Origin: Bacteroidales bacterium
GTDB taxonomy: Bacteria > Bacteroidota > Bacteroidia > Bacteroidales > BM520
Length of the DNA: 64,000 bases
Assembly: GCA_031276035.1 (NCBI GenBank)
Contig: JAISNV010000001.1
Span: forward strand, 62,001 to 126,000
Reading direction: 5' to 3'
A program made the position numbers and the translations under genes. The number at the start of each line of letters is the position of its first letter. Positions within the stretch are counted from its first letter, which is position 1. This document shows, piece by piece, positions 55,157-64,000 of this stretch. The notes under the pieces were generated by a model that was not told where the DNA came from, searched no databases, and was given only the letters and a program-made list of their open reading frames with translations.

Positions 55157-56485
55157 TTATTTAGCTCTGTTTCTAATAATTTGACCAACTTTTCTCTTTC
55201 CTACTCTAAGGTAGTCTAATAATGGACGATAAGATGGGCATGTAAATTGACAACACCCGCATTCCATACAATCCATGACATTTGCTTTTTCAACTTCATC
55301 CCAAGCTTCGTTTTTAACCAAGATTGCAATTAAATACGGTTCTAATCCCATCGGACAAGCTTCGACACATTTAGCACATCTGATACAATTCCGCACTATT
55401 CCTCTATGGCTTTCCGATTCATCCATAAGCAATAATCCTGATGTTCCTTTAGTTACAGGAATCTCAGTAGATATTACGGCTTTACCCATCATCGGCCCGC
55501 CGGAAATAATCTTTCCGACAGTTTTTAAATCAATCTCAACCTTATTTAACAGTTCAATAATCGGAGTACCTATACGAACCAAGAAATTAGAGGGCTTACC
55601 GACAGTTTTTCCGGTAACAGTAACAACTCTTTCGAACAGTGGCTTATTCTTTTGTACAGCTTCGTAAGTAGCAAAAGTGGATCCGGAATTATTTACAACG
55701 CAACCAATATCTATGGGAAGTTTTCCGGAAGGAACTTCTCTATTGAGAATAGCTTTTATCAATTGTTTTTCAGCACCTTGAGGATACTTCATTTTGAGCG
55801 GAACTATTTCAATGCCCGGATACTCCACAGCCAATTTAGAAAGCAATTCTATTGCATCTTTTTTATTATTTTCGATACCGATATATGCTTTATCTACTTT
55901 CAAAGCTTTTTTCAGGATTTGTGTTCCGATTAAAAGTTCGTGCGGTCTTTCAAGCATAAGCCGATGATCAGATGTAAGATACGGCTCACATTCAACTGCA
56001 TTGATAATAAGACTATCCGCTTTCTTGCCTTCGGGAATCATAAATTTGACATGTGTAGGGAAGGCCGCGCCTCCAAGTCCCACAACTCCCATTTCCTTAA
56101 TCTTCTGAACAATTTCCTCGGGACTTAATTTAATGTCTCGAATAAGTTCGGGAGTCCTATCTATAGTTTCGTTCCATTCATCACCCTCAACTTTGATAAT
56201 GATATGAGGGACTTTGTAGCCTGAAGTATCAATCCATTCATCAATTTTTTCCACTGTTCCCGATACGGAAGAATGAATATTTGCAGAGATAAAAGCTTCT
56301 GCTTTTGCAATTAAATCTCCCGTTTTAACTTTATCGCCTTTAGCAACAATGGGTACAGCGGGTACTCCAAGATGTTGTGATACAGAAATGTAAACTTTTT
56401 CAGGTAAGGGAAAGACTTCAATCGCCGCTTGGCTTGATAATTTATTCTCTTCGGGATGAATACCTCCCATTTTAAATGTTTTCAA
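55157..56485 (-). CDS. rnfC: Rnf electron transport complex subunit C
   Basis: Peripheral NADH/FMN and iron-sulfur subunit (442 aa). The opening KTFKMGGIHPEENKL is the conserved N-terminus, and VVGLGGAAFPTHVKF the NADH/FMN loop (about 133-147). Two [4Fe-4S] motifs are visible, CIRCAKCVEACP and CMECGCCQFTCP. The start is a TTG at 56485. The next ATG (56470) would cut the conserved N-terminus, and an in-frame stop lies upstream, so TTG is kept. 40 bases after rnfB. Confidence 0.94.
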   Translation of the reverse strand: MKTFKMGGIHPEENKLSSQAAIEVFPLPEKVYISVSQHLGVPAVPIVAKGDKVKTGDLIAKAEAFISANIHSSVSGTVEKIDEWIDTSGYKVPHIIIKVEGDEWNETIDRTPELIRDIKLSPEEIVQKIKEMGVVGLGGAAFPTHVKFMIPEGKKADSLIINAVECEPYLTSDHRLMLERPHELLIGTQILKKALKVDKAYIGIENNKKDAIELLSKLAVEYPGIEIVPLKMKYPQGAEKQLIKAILNREVPSGKLPIDIGCVVNNSGSTFATYEAVQKNKPLFERVVTVTGKTVGKPSNFLVRIGTPIIELLNKVEIDLKTVGKIISGGPMMGKAVISTEIPVTKGTSGLLLMDESESHRGIVRNCIRCAKCVEACPMGLEPYLIAILVKNEAWDEVEKANVMDCMECGCCQFTCPSYRPLLDYLRVGKRKVGQIIRNRAK

Positions 56486-56525
56486 AATATATAATTTTAA
56501 ATTAACACAATCAATCTTAACGAAT

Positions 56526-57479
56526 CTAATCTTGTATATCAGAAGTGTTTTCTTTTTCCTCTGAGTCTTTTATCTTTACTTTTTCAATAATTACTTCGGA
56601 AAGAACATCATCTTTAATGACGTCAATGGTTTCTGTTTTTACTTCTTCAACGATTTTTTTAGGTGGGAAATTAACGGAAGCTATAGCTCCTGTAGGACAT
56701 TCGGCAATGCATTTTGTACACAATTTACATTTAACAAAATCAATATAAGCCAAATTATCTTCAACTTTTATCGCATCAAACTTACAAACTTTCACACATT
56801 TCATACATCCTATACAAGCAACATCGCAATTCTTTTTAGCAACGCCGCCCTTTTCTTTATTTATACAAGACACATAAATTCTGCGGTTTTTAGGACCTTT
56901 ATTACGAATCTCAATAATATTTCTCGGACAATTTTTCACACAGACACCACAACTGGTACAATTTTCTTCTGAAACAACCGGCAAACCTGTAGTTTCATCA
57001 ATATAAATAGCATCGAATTTACAACTTGCGACACAATCGCCATATCCGAGACATCCGTATTTACAACCGCTTTCACCGGCACTCAAAGAGTTTGCAAAAG
57101 AGCAAGATGAAATTCCTTCGTAAGTAACTTTCGGGCGGGCTTTATCGCGTGAGCCGGCACAACGAACAACAGCTATTTTGGGTTCATTCTTTTCGGCAAC
57201 CAATCCGAGAATTGAAGCAATTTTATCCATAGCTTCGCTTCCGGCACCAGGACAGCTAAATCCTGTCATATCACCCTTTTCTATCATTGCTTCAACCAGA
57301 GCTTTACAGCCTGTAAATCCGCAACCGCCGCAATTAGCTCCTGGAAGAAGATCTAAGATAACAGGGATACGATCATCTTCCTTTACATAAAACTTTTTAG
57401 CGGCAAAATACAAAATAATGGCAGAAATAACACCAATCAGCGTCAAAACTACCACAGAAATAATCAGAATAGAATTCAC
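56526..57479 (-). CDS. rnfB: Rnf electron transport complex subunit B
   Basis: Electron-entry subunit that takes electrons from ferredoxin. An N-terminal membrane helix (about 4-26) is followed by an RnfB-type cluster domain, CGGCGFTGC, and then three ferredoxin-type [4Fe-4S] motifs: CTSCGVCVKNCP, CIGCMKCVKVC and CKLCTKCIAECP. An extra cysteine group, CKYGCLGYGDC, precedes them. The last ~40 residues are acidic and Lys-rich. The start codon is GTG. 317 aa. First gene of rnfBCDGEA. Confidence 0.95.
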   Translation of the reverse strand: MNSILIISVVVLTLIGVISAIILYFAAKKFYVKEDDRIPVILDLLPGANCGGCGFTGCKALVEAMIEKGDMTGFSCPGAGSEAMDKIASILGLVAEKNEPKIAVVRCAGSRDKARPKVTYEGISSCSFANSLSAGESGCKYGCLGYGDCVASCKFDAIYIDETTGLPVVSEENCTSCGVCVKNCPRNIIEIRNKGPKNRRIYVSCINKEKGGVAKKNCDVACIGCMKCVKVCKFDAIKVEDNLAYIDFVKCKLCTKCIAECPTGAIASVNFPPKKIVEEVKTETIDVIKDDVLSEVIIEKVKIKDSEEKENTSDIQD

Positions 57480-57826
57480 AATTAAGTTTTATTTAGTTTA
57501 TATTTCAATTAACACGTCGCAAAGGTATTAATTTTATTCTTTTTTAAGATTTTTTTAACAGATTTTTTTTCAACAAGGAAAGGAAGTGGAAGAGCTCAGA
57601 GTTATTATAATGATTTTCAATCTCAAAGTTGGAAAATTTTAAATCATCAAAATTATTGAATTAACATAAGATAGATTTAAAAATTTATCTTCGATATTTT
57701 CTATTAAGGTTACATTATTGCAAAGAGTTTTATCGACATTCAAATAGTTAAAATTCTCCCTTCACTTTAAATGGCAATATCGACATTGCTAAATTACGCT
57801 TGCTCGGTTTATTATTTTCACCCAAA
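57480..57826. other. Intergenic region upstream of the rnf operon
   Basis: About 350 bases holding the rnf promoter (57520-57527) and the 3' flank of the DUF4294 gene. Apart from poly-T/A tracts at 57528-57570 I see no gene, hairpin terminator or repeat. Confidence 0.5.
57520..57527 (-). promoter_or_regulatory. -7 promoter element of the rnf operon
   Basis: Exact TACCTTTG on the minus strand, 41 bases before the rnfB GTG. Confidence 0.7.
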
Positions 57827-58411
57827 TTATATCGCTCCGGCTTCAATACGCAGTACTATATCCTCAATATCCGCATCAGCTCCTTCCGGATCATATTCTG
57901 TTTTAAGATTAAATCCCCAGATACGGGCAAATGCCTGATAAAAAAACGCTGAAAATCCGCCGCGAAAATCTTTTAAAACTTGATAAGTGCTACGTTGACA
58001 CTCTCTATCTACCAGCTTAATTAAAATTGCTCCCTGCTTTATTGTAAAATTCTTTAAAGTACTACCATATTCCGTCCAGAGTTCTTCTTCAATAATATCG
58101 AAATATTTATCGCGTTCTTTTTTTGTTTCCAAAGTATCAAGGATCGGAGCATATAATTTTAACTTCTCCCCGGCCAGCTTCGCGTAAGGATATACCTTTT
58201 TGACATTGTGCATCAGTCTTGTGTATTGAACATATTCACGATTGGTTTTGAAAACTTTCTCAGGATAAATAGTTACACCGGGCAAAGTAATTTGGATTAA
58301 TGTGTCGTTATCTTTAACTTCGGCTTTTACAATTATCAGACTATCATTATTTTGAGCAGAAATAAGCCGACAAGACATCAAAAGGAATAATATTAAAATG
58401 ATTTTCTTCAT
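57827..58411 (-). CDS. Exported DUF4294 protein
   Basis: Function unknown, characteristic of Bacteroidota. A signal peptide (about 1-19) is followed by a short beta-rich part and the DUF4294 core YVQYTRLMHNVKKVYPYAKLAGEKL (shown as its YVQYTRLMHN and KKVYPYAKLAGEKL parts), and QRSTYQVLKDFRGGFSAFFYQ near the end. 194 aa. Placed between the rnf operon and clpX, with no clear promoter box. Confidence 0.85.
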   Translation of the reverse strand: MKKIILILFLLMSCRLISAQNNDSLIIVKAEVKDNDTLIQITLPGVTIYPEKVFKTNREYVQYTRLMHNVKKVYPYAKLAGEKLKLYAPILDTLETKKERDKYFDIIEEELWTEYGSTLKNFTIKQGAILIKLVDRECQRSTYQVLKDFRGGFSAFFYQAFARIWGFNLKTEYDPEGADADIEDIVLRIEAGAI

Positions 58412-58542
58412 GTGAAAACAAGCTTAATTCATTTATATAAATTATTTTATTCACACTTAACCGCTCGGATTATTTGTATTCACTTAGGCAGCAAATTTTC
58501 TGATGGTTACAGACTTATCCTTTAAGCCAAAATCATGCCAAA

Positions 58543-59757
58543 TTAATTTGAGAATTTATGTGCATTAATTCTCATTAATTTATCCTTTGTATATTCTTTT
58601 GTAATTTTAAGTTTTTTAACATTTTTGTTTGAAGGAAGTTCAAACATGGCATCATTGAGCAAAGTTTCAACTAAAGAACGTAATCCACGGGCTCCAATCT
58701 TCAGTTCCTGAGCAGTTTCCACAATTATGTCCAAAGCTTCATCATCAAAAGTCAAGGTAATTCCATCTAACTTGAACAGCTCGATAAACTGTTTTATAAT
58801 CGCATTTTTTGGCTCAGTAAGAATACTTCTCAAAGCAGCCGCATCCAAATCATTCAGATAAGTAATAACCGGTAGTCTTCCGACAATCTCAGGAATTAGT
58901 CCGTAGGCTTTAAGGTCCTGATGAGAAATATATTGTAATAAATTTTCTCTATCAATAGGAACATCTTTCGAAGTTTTATATCCTACAACATTATGTCTTA
59001 AACGTGCGGCAATTCTTTTTTCAATACCGTCGAAAGCGCCTCCGGCAATAAAAAGAATATTTTTTGTATTGACTTGAATAAACTTTTGCTCCGGATGCTT
59101 ACGACCGCCTTGGGGAGGAACGTTAACCACTGTTCCTTCAAGCAGTTTCAACAAAGCCTGTTGAACGCCTTCACCGGATACATCCCTCGTGATCGACGGA
59201 TTATCACTTTTTCTTGCGATTTTATCTATTTCATCAATAAAAACAATTCCCTTTTCAGCGGCTTCAACGTTATAATCGGCAACTTGCAATAATCTCGTAA
59301 GAATATTTTCAACATCTTCACCTACATAACCTGCTTCGGTAAGAACAGTAGCATCGGCAATACAAAACGGGACATTTAATAATTTGGCAATAGTCTGTGC
59401 CATAAGAGTTTTTCCCGTTCCGGTAGGACCGACAATAATAACGTTAGATTTATCGATTTCGATATCAGGATCTTTTCCGTTTTGTATTCTTTTAAAATGA
59501 TTGTAAACAGCAACCGAAATCGTTTTCTTAGCGGAATCCTGCCCTATAACATAAGAATCTAAAAATTCCTTTATTTCCAAAGGTTTATAAAGCTTCAACT
59601 TATTATCATCGTGCTTTTTAGTCTTTTCATCAAGAATGTATTCCTCAAGGATGTTATAGCCGTTTTCAATACAGTCGTTACAAATAAACGCCTTATTTCC
59701 TGCAAAGAGCATTTCAACATCGTCACGCGATCTACCGCAAAACGAACATTTATCCAT
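58543..59757 (-). CDS. clpX: ATP-dependent Clp protease ATPase subunit ClpX
   Basis: AAA+ unfoldase that feeds proteins to ClpP. The N-terminal zinc finger is Cys4-Cys7 and Cys26-Cys29. Walker A is GPTGTGKT (110-117), Walker B is VFIDEID (about 172-178), and the pore loop GYVG is at 143-146. The arginine-finger/sensor region lies near 330-365. 404 aa. It begins 1 base after the clpP stop. The IGF/loop for ClpP docking is expected near 235-240 (IAGGAFDG). Confidence 0.97.
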   Translation of the reverse strand: MDKCSFCGRSRDDVEMLFAGNKAFICNDCIENGYNILEEYILDEKTKKHDDNKLKLYKPLEIKEFLDSYVIGQDSAKKTISVAVYNHFKRIQNGKDPDIEIDKSNVIIVGPTGTGKTLMAQTIAKLLNVPFCIADATVLTEAGYVGEDVENILTRLLQVADYNVEAAEKGIVFIDEIDKIARKSDNPSITRDVSGEGVQQALLKLLEGTVVNVPPQGGRKHPEQKFIQVNTKNILFIAGGAFDGIEKRIAARLRHNVVGYKTSKDVPIDRENLLQYISHQDLKAYGLIPEIVGRLPVITYLNDLDAAALRSILTEPKNAIIKQFIELFKLDGITLTFDDEALDIIVETAQELKIGARGLRSLVETLLNDAMFELPSNKNVKKLKITKEYTKDKLMRINAHKFSN

Positions 59758-59758
59758 C

Positions 59759-60445
59759 TTATTTCGACTGTTTAATCAAAACTTCATCAATCATTCCATA
59801 TTTTTTAGCTTCGGCGGCAGACATCCAATAATCTCTGTCGGAATCTTGCCAAATCTTTTCATAAGTTTGCCCGGAATGTTGTGCAATAATTCTGTAAAGT
59901 TCTTCCTTAACCTTTGCAATCTCGCGAGCTTCAATCTCAATATCCGAAGCTTGTCCGCTAACGCCACCCATCGGTTGATGAATTAAAATGCGTGAATGCG
60001 GCAGAGCCGTTCTTTTTCCGGTTTCTCCGGCGCACAACAATACCGCACCCATTGACGCAGCCATTCCCGTACAAATAGTATGTACCTCGGAATTAATATA
60101 TTGCATTGTGTCGTAAATACCAAGGCCGGCATAAACAGAACCGCCGGGAGTATTTAGATAAATAGATATCGGACTTTTTGTATCAACAGACTCCAGGAAA
60201 AGGAGTTGCGCCTGAATTATATTCGCGGCATAATCATCAATCGGTACGCCAAGGAAAATAATTCTGTCCACCATCAATCTCGAAAAAACATCCATCTGAG
60301 CAACATTCAACTGACGTTCTTCAATAATCGTCGGTGATATATAATTCATTGATGTTGCAGTATAACTGTCTAATGTGTTACTATTTATCCCTTTTGAATA
60401 AATTGCATATTTACGAAATTCGTCTTTCATTTTTTTATTTTCCAT
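59759..60445 (-). CDS. clpP: ATP-dependent Clp protease proteolytic subunit ClpP
   Basis: Serine protease forming the tetradecameric barrel. Catalytic Ser131 is in [11 protein letters not shown], His156 in ILIHQPMGG and Asp201 in the [11 protein letters not shown] segment. 228 aa; the N-terminal ~30 residues are a propeptide-like extension. Its start overlaps the end of tig by 11 bases and clpX begins 1 base after its stop. Confidence 0.97.
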   Translation of the reverse strand: MENKKMKDEFRKYAIYSKGINSNTLDSYTATSMNYISPTIIEERQLNVAQMDVFSRLMVDRIIFLGVPIDDYAANIIQAQLLFLESVDTKSPISIYLNTPGGSVYAGLGIYDTMQYINSEVHTICTGMAASMGAVLLCAGETGKRTALPHSRILIHQPMGGVSGQASDIEIEAREIAKVKEELYRIIAQHSGQTYEKIWQDSDRDYWMSAAEAKKYGMIDEVLIKQSK

Positions 60446-61799
60446 ACATCAATTCAATAAAATCTTTATATAAAATATTTTTCACTTCAACAGTTACTTT
60501 CTCTTTAAGTAATCTTACGATATTTTGCTCCATCAGATGATCGTATATACTACGAATTTGTTCTGCATTTTCATTATTAGACATGAATTTATCAACAAAT
60601 TCATTTGCTCTTTCTTCAACCTCAGGAAGTCCGGCAGCTTTACCCATAAAAAGTTCCATAAGATGATTCCTCACATCTTCTCTTGTAACTTTTAATTCGT
60701 ATTTCTTTTCGAGAAGTGCTTCAATTACTTGCCATCTTAATCCTTTTTCATATTTAGGATATTGAATTTCAAGCTCCTCAGGACTTACTTTATTTTCAGA
60801 TGAAGTATTTGTTGCAAGAATCCATCTTTTCATAAAATCGTCATTCAGTGAGAACTTAAATTTTTCAACAATAACATCAATAGCATCTTGCATAAATTTT
60901 CTTTGAGTTTCAGAAGAAAGGGAAATTTTCGCATCCGTTCTGATTCTATCTTCAAATTCTGCAACAGAGTGAATATCATCTTGTGGGAAAACTTGTTTGA
61001 ATAGTTCTTCATTTAATTCCGCAGGCTCACGACGAGTGATTTTTTCAACAGTATAATTGAATTCGGATTTAAGATCTTTTGCTATTTCTTTGTCTATATT
61101 AAGCATTGCCGCAACTTCGGTTTCGTTTTTGTAAGCTTTCATCGGATTGAAAACTATAACATCACCGACTTTCGCGCCGATTAATTTTTTCTGTATTGTT
61201 TTTCCGGTAACCATATCAATAGCAACGGTTGCCGAATGAGTAATTCCGTTTTCAAGAATATTTCCATCCTGACTCAGCTGAACAAAAGTACCGTAAAGAT
61301 AATCATTGAGTTCCGATTTTTCCGGTTCAATTGTTTTACCCAATCTGGTTTGAGTATCCGTAATATATTTTTGAACAACTTCTTCTTCAATTTCAATATC
61401 GTATTCAGGTATTACAATTGATTTATCAAGTTCAACATCAATTTCCGGTGCAAGAGCTATTTCGAAATAAAACTCAAAATGTTCTTCACTATCGAGGTCA
61501 ATTTCTTTCTGGCGTGTCATATCAGGCAAAGGAGAACCTAAAATTTTAATTTTAGGTTCTTCGATATAATTATACAAAGATTCCGAAACCAGTTTATCAA
61601 CTTCATCAGCGATAATTCTTCCGCCTACCATTTTCTTCACTAAAGACATCGGTACTTTTCCCGGACGAAAACCTGGATGATTGTAATTTTTTTGATAATC
61701 TTTAAGTTTATGTTCTACAGCTTTTTCGTAATCGGCTTTTTCAATTTCGATCTTAATAATTTCTGTCAGATCGTTTGTTTTTTCTCTACTAATATTCAT
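60435..61799 (-). CDS. tig: Trigger factor
   Basis: Ribosome-bound chaperone and, in many bacteria, a peptidyl-prolyl isomerase. The N-terminal ribosome-binding domain has the GFRPGKVPMSLVKK loop (about 42-55), which docks on L23. The FKBP-like middle domain (about 155-240) is diverged: the usual aromatic active-site residues are not obvious, so isomerase activity may be weak. A long helical C-terminal arm domain follows. 454 aa. First gene of tig-clpP-clpX. Confidence 0.93.
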   Translation of the reverse strand: MNISREKTNDLTEIIKIEIEKADYEKAVEHKLKDYQKNYNHPGFRPGKVPMSLVKKMVGGRIIADEVDKLVSESLYNYIEEPKIKILGSPLPDMTRQKEIDLDSEEHFEFYFEIALAPEIDVELDKSIVIPEYDIEIEEEVVQKYITDTQTRLGKTIEPEKSELNDYLYGTFVQLSQDGNILENGITHSATVAIDMVTGKTIQKKLIGAKVGDVIVFNPMKAYKNETEVAAMLNIDKEIAKDLKSEFNYTVEKITRREPAELNEELFKQVFPQDDIHSVAEFEDRIRTDAKISLSSETQRKFMQDAIDVIVEKFKFSLNDDFMKRWILATNTSSENKVSPEELEIQYPKYEKGLRWQVIEALLEKKYELKVTREDVRNHLMELFMGKAAGLPEVEERANEFVDKFMSNNENAEQIRSIYDHLMEQNIVRLLKEKVTVEVKNILYKDFIELMYGK

Positions 61800-61827
61800 G
61801 GAATTGATTTAATATATAAAAAGTTTG

Positions 61828-61835
61828 CAAAGATA
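61828..61835 (-). promoter_or_regulatory. -7 promoter element of the tig-clpP-clpX operon
   Basis: TATCTTTG on the minus strand, 29 bases before the tig start. Confidence 0.7.
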
Positions 61836-61995
61836 GGAATTTTTTAAGAATATAGAAAGCGTTTTGATGTTATGAAATGATAATATGATAATGAAAACTT
61901 GAAACGAATATTAAATAATCGGATCTAAAGGATTAATGATTGCTTATTATTGAGCTTAAATTCTTCTTTGATATTTTCATTAACACATTTATACC

Positions 61996-62916
61996 TTAAT
62001 TATTTCTGACCAAATCAATAAAAATCTCTTCGAGTTTGCCACTGTGTCTCGACATAGACAGCACTGTATAATTATTTTTAATAGCGTAATTGAATATCTT
62101 TTCGCGCAAATCTTCATCTGTATCAAGACGCATCAGAATTTTTATTGAATCTTTATTATCTTCAAGTATTTCCACTTTATTTCCATAACCGAATCCTTCA
62201 AATAATTTAGCAGGACAAGGTTTTTTAATTTCAATTTCCATAATGGATTTACTTTGCATTGCCATTACATTACCGGTACTATCATTGGCAATTATCTTTC
62301 CCTTGTTAATTATTATAACTCTATCACAGATTGCTTCAACCTCCTGCATTATATGAGTTGATAAAATTACAGTCTTGTCTTCTCCCAGTTTTTTAATTAA
62401 CTCTCTTATTTCTGTAAGCTGATTAGGATCCAATCCTGTTGTAGGTTCATCTAAAATAAGGACTTCGGGATTATGTATCAGGGCTTGTGCCAATCCTACT
62501 CTTTGCCGGTAACCTTTAGATAGTTGTCGTATTACTTTTTTACGTTCCAACGTTAATCCCGTTAATTCAATTACTTCCTCTATTCTTTCTTTTTTATTTT
62601 TGATATGAAAAACATTCGAAATAAAATTCAGATATTCAGAAATATACATATCAACATAAAGCGGATTACTTTCTTGTAAATATCCTATGCTTTTTTTAAC
62701 ATTTAGCGGATTCTCAAAAATATCATAACCGCAAATTTCGGCTGTTCCTTCTGTAGGTGCAAGATAACAACTGATAATTTTCATCAAAGTAGATTTTCCG
62801 GCTCCGTTAGGGCCAAGTAATCCGACTACTTCTCCTTTATTAATCTCAATACTTACATTATCCAAAGCTTTTTGCTCACCGTAAAGTTTTGTAATATTTT
62901 TGATGATTACCGACAT
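61996..62916 (-). CDS. gldA: ABC transporter ATPase, GldA-like
   Basis: ATPase of an ABC-2-type exporter; GldA with GldF and GldG is needed for gliding motility in Flavobacteriia. Walker A is GPNGAGKST (about 35-43), the signature is LSKGYRQRVGLAQAL, Walker B is VLILDEPTTGLD and the switch His is in STHIMQE. The ~90-residue C-terminal extension (about 215-306) fits the GldA/CcmA-like branch. 306 aa. No gldF or gldG is adjacent, so the partner permease is unknown and a general exporter ATPase is an alternative. Confidence 0.82.
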   Translation of the reverse strand: MSVIIKNITKLYGEQKALDNVSIEINKGEVVGLLGPNGAGKSTLMKIISCYLAPTEGTAEICGYDIFENPLNVKKSIGYLQESNPLYVDMYISEYLNFISNVFHIKNKKERIEEVIELTGLTLERKKVIRQLSKGYRQRVGLAQALIHNPEVLILDEPTTGLDPNQLTEIRELIKKLGEDKTVILSTHIMQEVEAICDRVIIINKGKIIANDSTGNVMAMQSKSIMEIEIKKPCPAKLFEGFGYGNKVEILEDNKDSIKILMRLDTDEDLREKIFNYAIKNNYTVLSMSRHSGKLEEIFIDLVRNN

Positions 62917-62942
62917 AATTTTCTTTATGAATTTTGAAGGTT

Positions 62943-62950
62943 CAAAGATA
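62943..62950 (-). promoter_or_regulatory. -7 promoter element of the gldA-like gene
   Basis: TATCTTTG on the minus strand, 27 bases before the start codon. Divergent from the rimM promoter. Confidence 0.65.
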
Positions 62951-63137
62951 TAAAAAATATTGTAATGAAACAGAAGTCCGGATTTCGAGATTTGTATTCT
63001 TCGAATTCGTCAACAAAAAGAACTAACTAAAAATATTGATTACAGAAACACTCTTGGTTTTTATATCAATAATTTTTGAATTAATCCTAAAAATTAACTA
63101 CATAATATTTCAAATTATCAAATCTTCAAATTATTCT

Positions 63138-63145
63138 TATTTTTG
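63138..63145 (+). promoter_or_regulatory. -7 promoter element of rimM
   Basis: TATTTTTG, 22 bases before the start codon. Confidence 0.6.
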
Positions 63146-63166
63146 CATAAAATTTTGCATTAATCG

Positions 63167-63694
63167 ATGATAAACAAAACTGACTATATAAATATAGGTA
63201 AACTAAAAAAAAGGTTCGGTAAAAACGGAGAGTTTATTCTCGGGTTAAATTCGAATATTAACATTGAAGAACTTCCCGACAATAATATTTTATTTCTTGA
63301 AGTTAATTCTGCCGAGCTTTTGCCTGTATTCATTGAAGATTATTCTGAGAAACCGCCTGATGATTTCCGGATAAAATTTGAATTTCCTTTTGAAAATATT
63401 AGTATGAATTATTATCTCGGCAAGTCTGTTTTTGTTAAAAAAAGTTTCTTTTCCGAAGATGAATTGCAAATAACAAATTTTGATTTAATAGGTTGGAGCG
63501 TTTATCTTTCAAATGAAAAAATAATAGCTAAGATTTACAAGGTGCTCGATACTAAAATGCAGACATTAATTGTAGTCTATATTAACAATAAAGAAGTAAT
63601 GATCCCTCTTCATAATGATTTTATTGAAAGTATTGATATTCAAAAAAATATTATTACTTTAAATATTCCTGCCGGCTTGATAGATTTGAATTGA
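63167..63694 (+). CDS. rimM: Ribosome maturation factor RimM
   Basis: 16S rRNA processing and S19-binding factor. 175 aa. The N-terminal RimM domain opens INIGKLKKRFGKNGEFIL, with the usual G-K-x-x-G-x-x-G-E, and the C-terminal PRC-barrel ends KEVMIPLHNDFIESIDIQK and ITLNIPAGLIDLN. The middle part is diverged, but both ends are diagnostic. Divergent from gldA. Confidence 0.92.
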   Translation: MINKTDYINIGKLKKRFGKNGEFILGLNSNINIEELPDNNILFLEVNSAELLPVFIEDYSEKPPDDFRIKFEFPFENISMNYYLGKSVFVKKSFFSEDELQITNFDLIGWSVYLSNEKIIAKIYKVLDTKMQTLIVVYINNKEVMIPLHNDFIESIDIQKNIITLNIPAGLIDLN

Positions 63695-63881
63695 TAATAC
63701 TAAAAAACCGATAAAATAATATATATAAAACACAATTTTTACACTTATAAATTATACGATTTCCGGTTTATTTATCATCTAACTTTTTTTGTTTTCGAGA
63801 ACAAATATTCATATAGTCAACTATTTAAATAAAATATTTATTTTTTTCAGAAAAAACTTCATTTATTTAAAAAAATATTCC

Positions 63882-63889
63882 GATATTTG
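63882..63889 (+). promoter_or_regulatory. -7-like promoter element of rpmB
   Basis: GATATTTG, one base away from TAnnTTTG, 34 bases before the rpmB start. Confidence 0.45.
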
Positions 63890-63923
63890 CAATTCAATTT
63901 AAAAACGAAAAAATTAAATAAAA

Positions 63924-64000
63924 ATGTCAAGAGTTTGTCAACTTACCGGAAAAAGAATGATGAGCGGTAATAACGTTTCTCACTCAAATGTAAAAACCAG
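63924..64000 (+). CDS. rpmB: 50S ribosomal protein L28 (partial, runs off the window)
   Basis: The first 25 codons, opening MSRVCQLTGKRMMSGNNVS, match the N-terminus of L28, including the conserved CxxTGK and GNNVSHS segments. The gene continues past the window end. Cys5 is followed by no visible second Cys pair yet, so the zinc status cannot be judged. Confidence 0.93.
   Translation, partial: MSRVCQLTGKRMMSGNNVSHSNVKT

Noticed and set aside
1..64000. CRISPR array, insertion sequence, prophage or restriction/defence island
   Set aside because: No regularly spaced repeats, transposase, integrase, phage or nuclease-type genes are visible; composition looks uniform across the window.

Overview
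The window is an ordinary chromosomal stretch of an AT-rich, anaerobic member of the Bacteroidota, most likely a Bacteroidales-type lineage. Several independent signs agree. More than twenty genes are preceded by the Bacteroidota -7 promoter element TAnnTTTG, and Shine-Dalgarno sequences are nearly absent. The primary sigma factor is the short (287 aa) form without region 1.1. There is a type IX secretion C-terminal sorting domain, a GldA-type ABC ATPase, DUF4294, DUF3788 and DUF1573 proteins, and a glycine-lipid acyltransferase pair. No rRNA, CRISPR array, insertion sequence, integrase or phage gene was seen. The only RNA gene found is tRNA-Pro(GGG).

Layout. 50-2932: secreted M16 zinc peptidase. 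3072-7391: methylmalonyl-CoA epimerase plus a four-subunit Na+-translocating methylmalonyl-CoA decarboxylase, read leftwards from one promoter to a bidirectional terminator. 7453-8749: U32 'peptidase' (tRNA hydroxylation family). 9084-10667: two tandem secreted/TM2-like paralogues separated by a strong terminator. 10743-10817: tRNA-Pro. 10917-15298: pyrG, yidC and a DUF1573 protein. 15314-17728: primary sigma factor, then HtrA/Deg protease. 17791-20185: dapF, GNAT acetyltransferase and mltG with overlapping reading frames. 20304-22529: PpiD/SurA-like periplasmic isomerase, divergent from rbfA and a LolC/E-type permease. 24200-26056: MsbA-like exporter. 26229-30871: glsA/glsB-type acyltransferases, engB and a BatA/VWA membrane protein. 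30877-33631: topoisomerase IV/gyrase A subunit. 33812-36286: large T9SS-secreted beta-helix protein. 36582-37799: SPFH protein with a small ribbon-helix-helix partner. 37850-39085: queC and queF. 39140-42766: an uncharacterised pair, a calycin-like 'RDHSFG' protein and a rifampicin-phosphotransferase-like dikinase. 42978-47499: assorted small enzymes and hypotheticals. 47708-52217: ileS, DksA-like gene and lspA. 52368-57527: complete rnfBCDGEA operon. 57827-61835: DUF4294 protein, then tig-clpP-clpX. 61996-62950: gldA. 63138-64000: rimM and the start of rpmB.

How it fits together. The methylmalonyl-CoA decarboxylase (succinate to propionate) and the Rnf complex (ferredoxin:NAD+) are two membrane ion pumps of anaerobic energy metabolism. 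The rest is mainly housekeeping: envelope biogenesis (YidC, LspA, MltG, Lol-type permease, glycine lipids, PPIase, HtrA), protein quality control (trigger factor, ClpXP), ribosome maturation (RbfA, RimM, EngB) and queuosine synthesis.

The best candidates for something undescribed are the dikinase/RDHSFG pair at 39227-42766, the SPFH/ribbon-helix-helix pair at 36622-37709, and the duplicated TM2-like proteins at 9084-10667. Where the longest reading frame opened at a TTG inside or beside a promoter, I moved the start to the first sensible ATG and say so.
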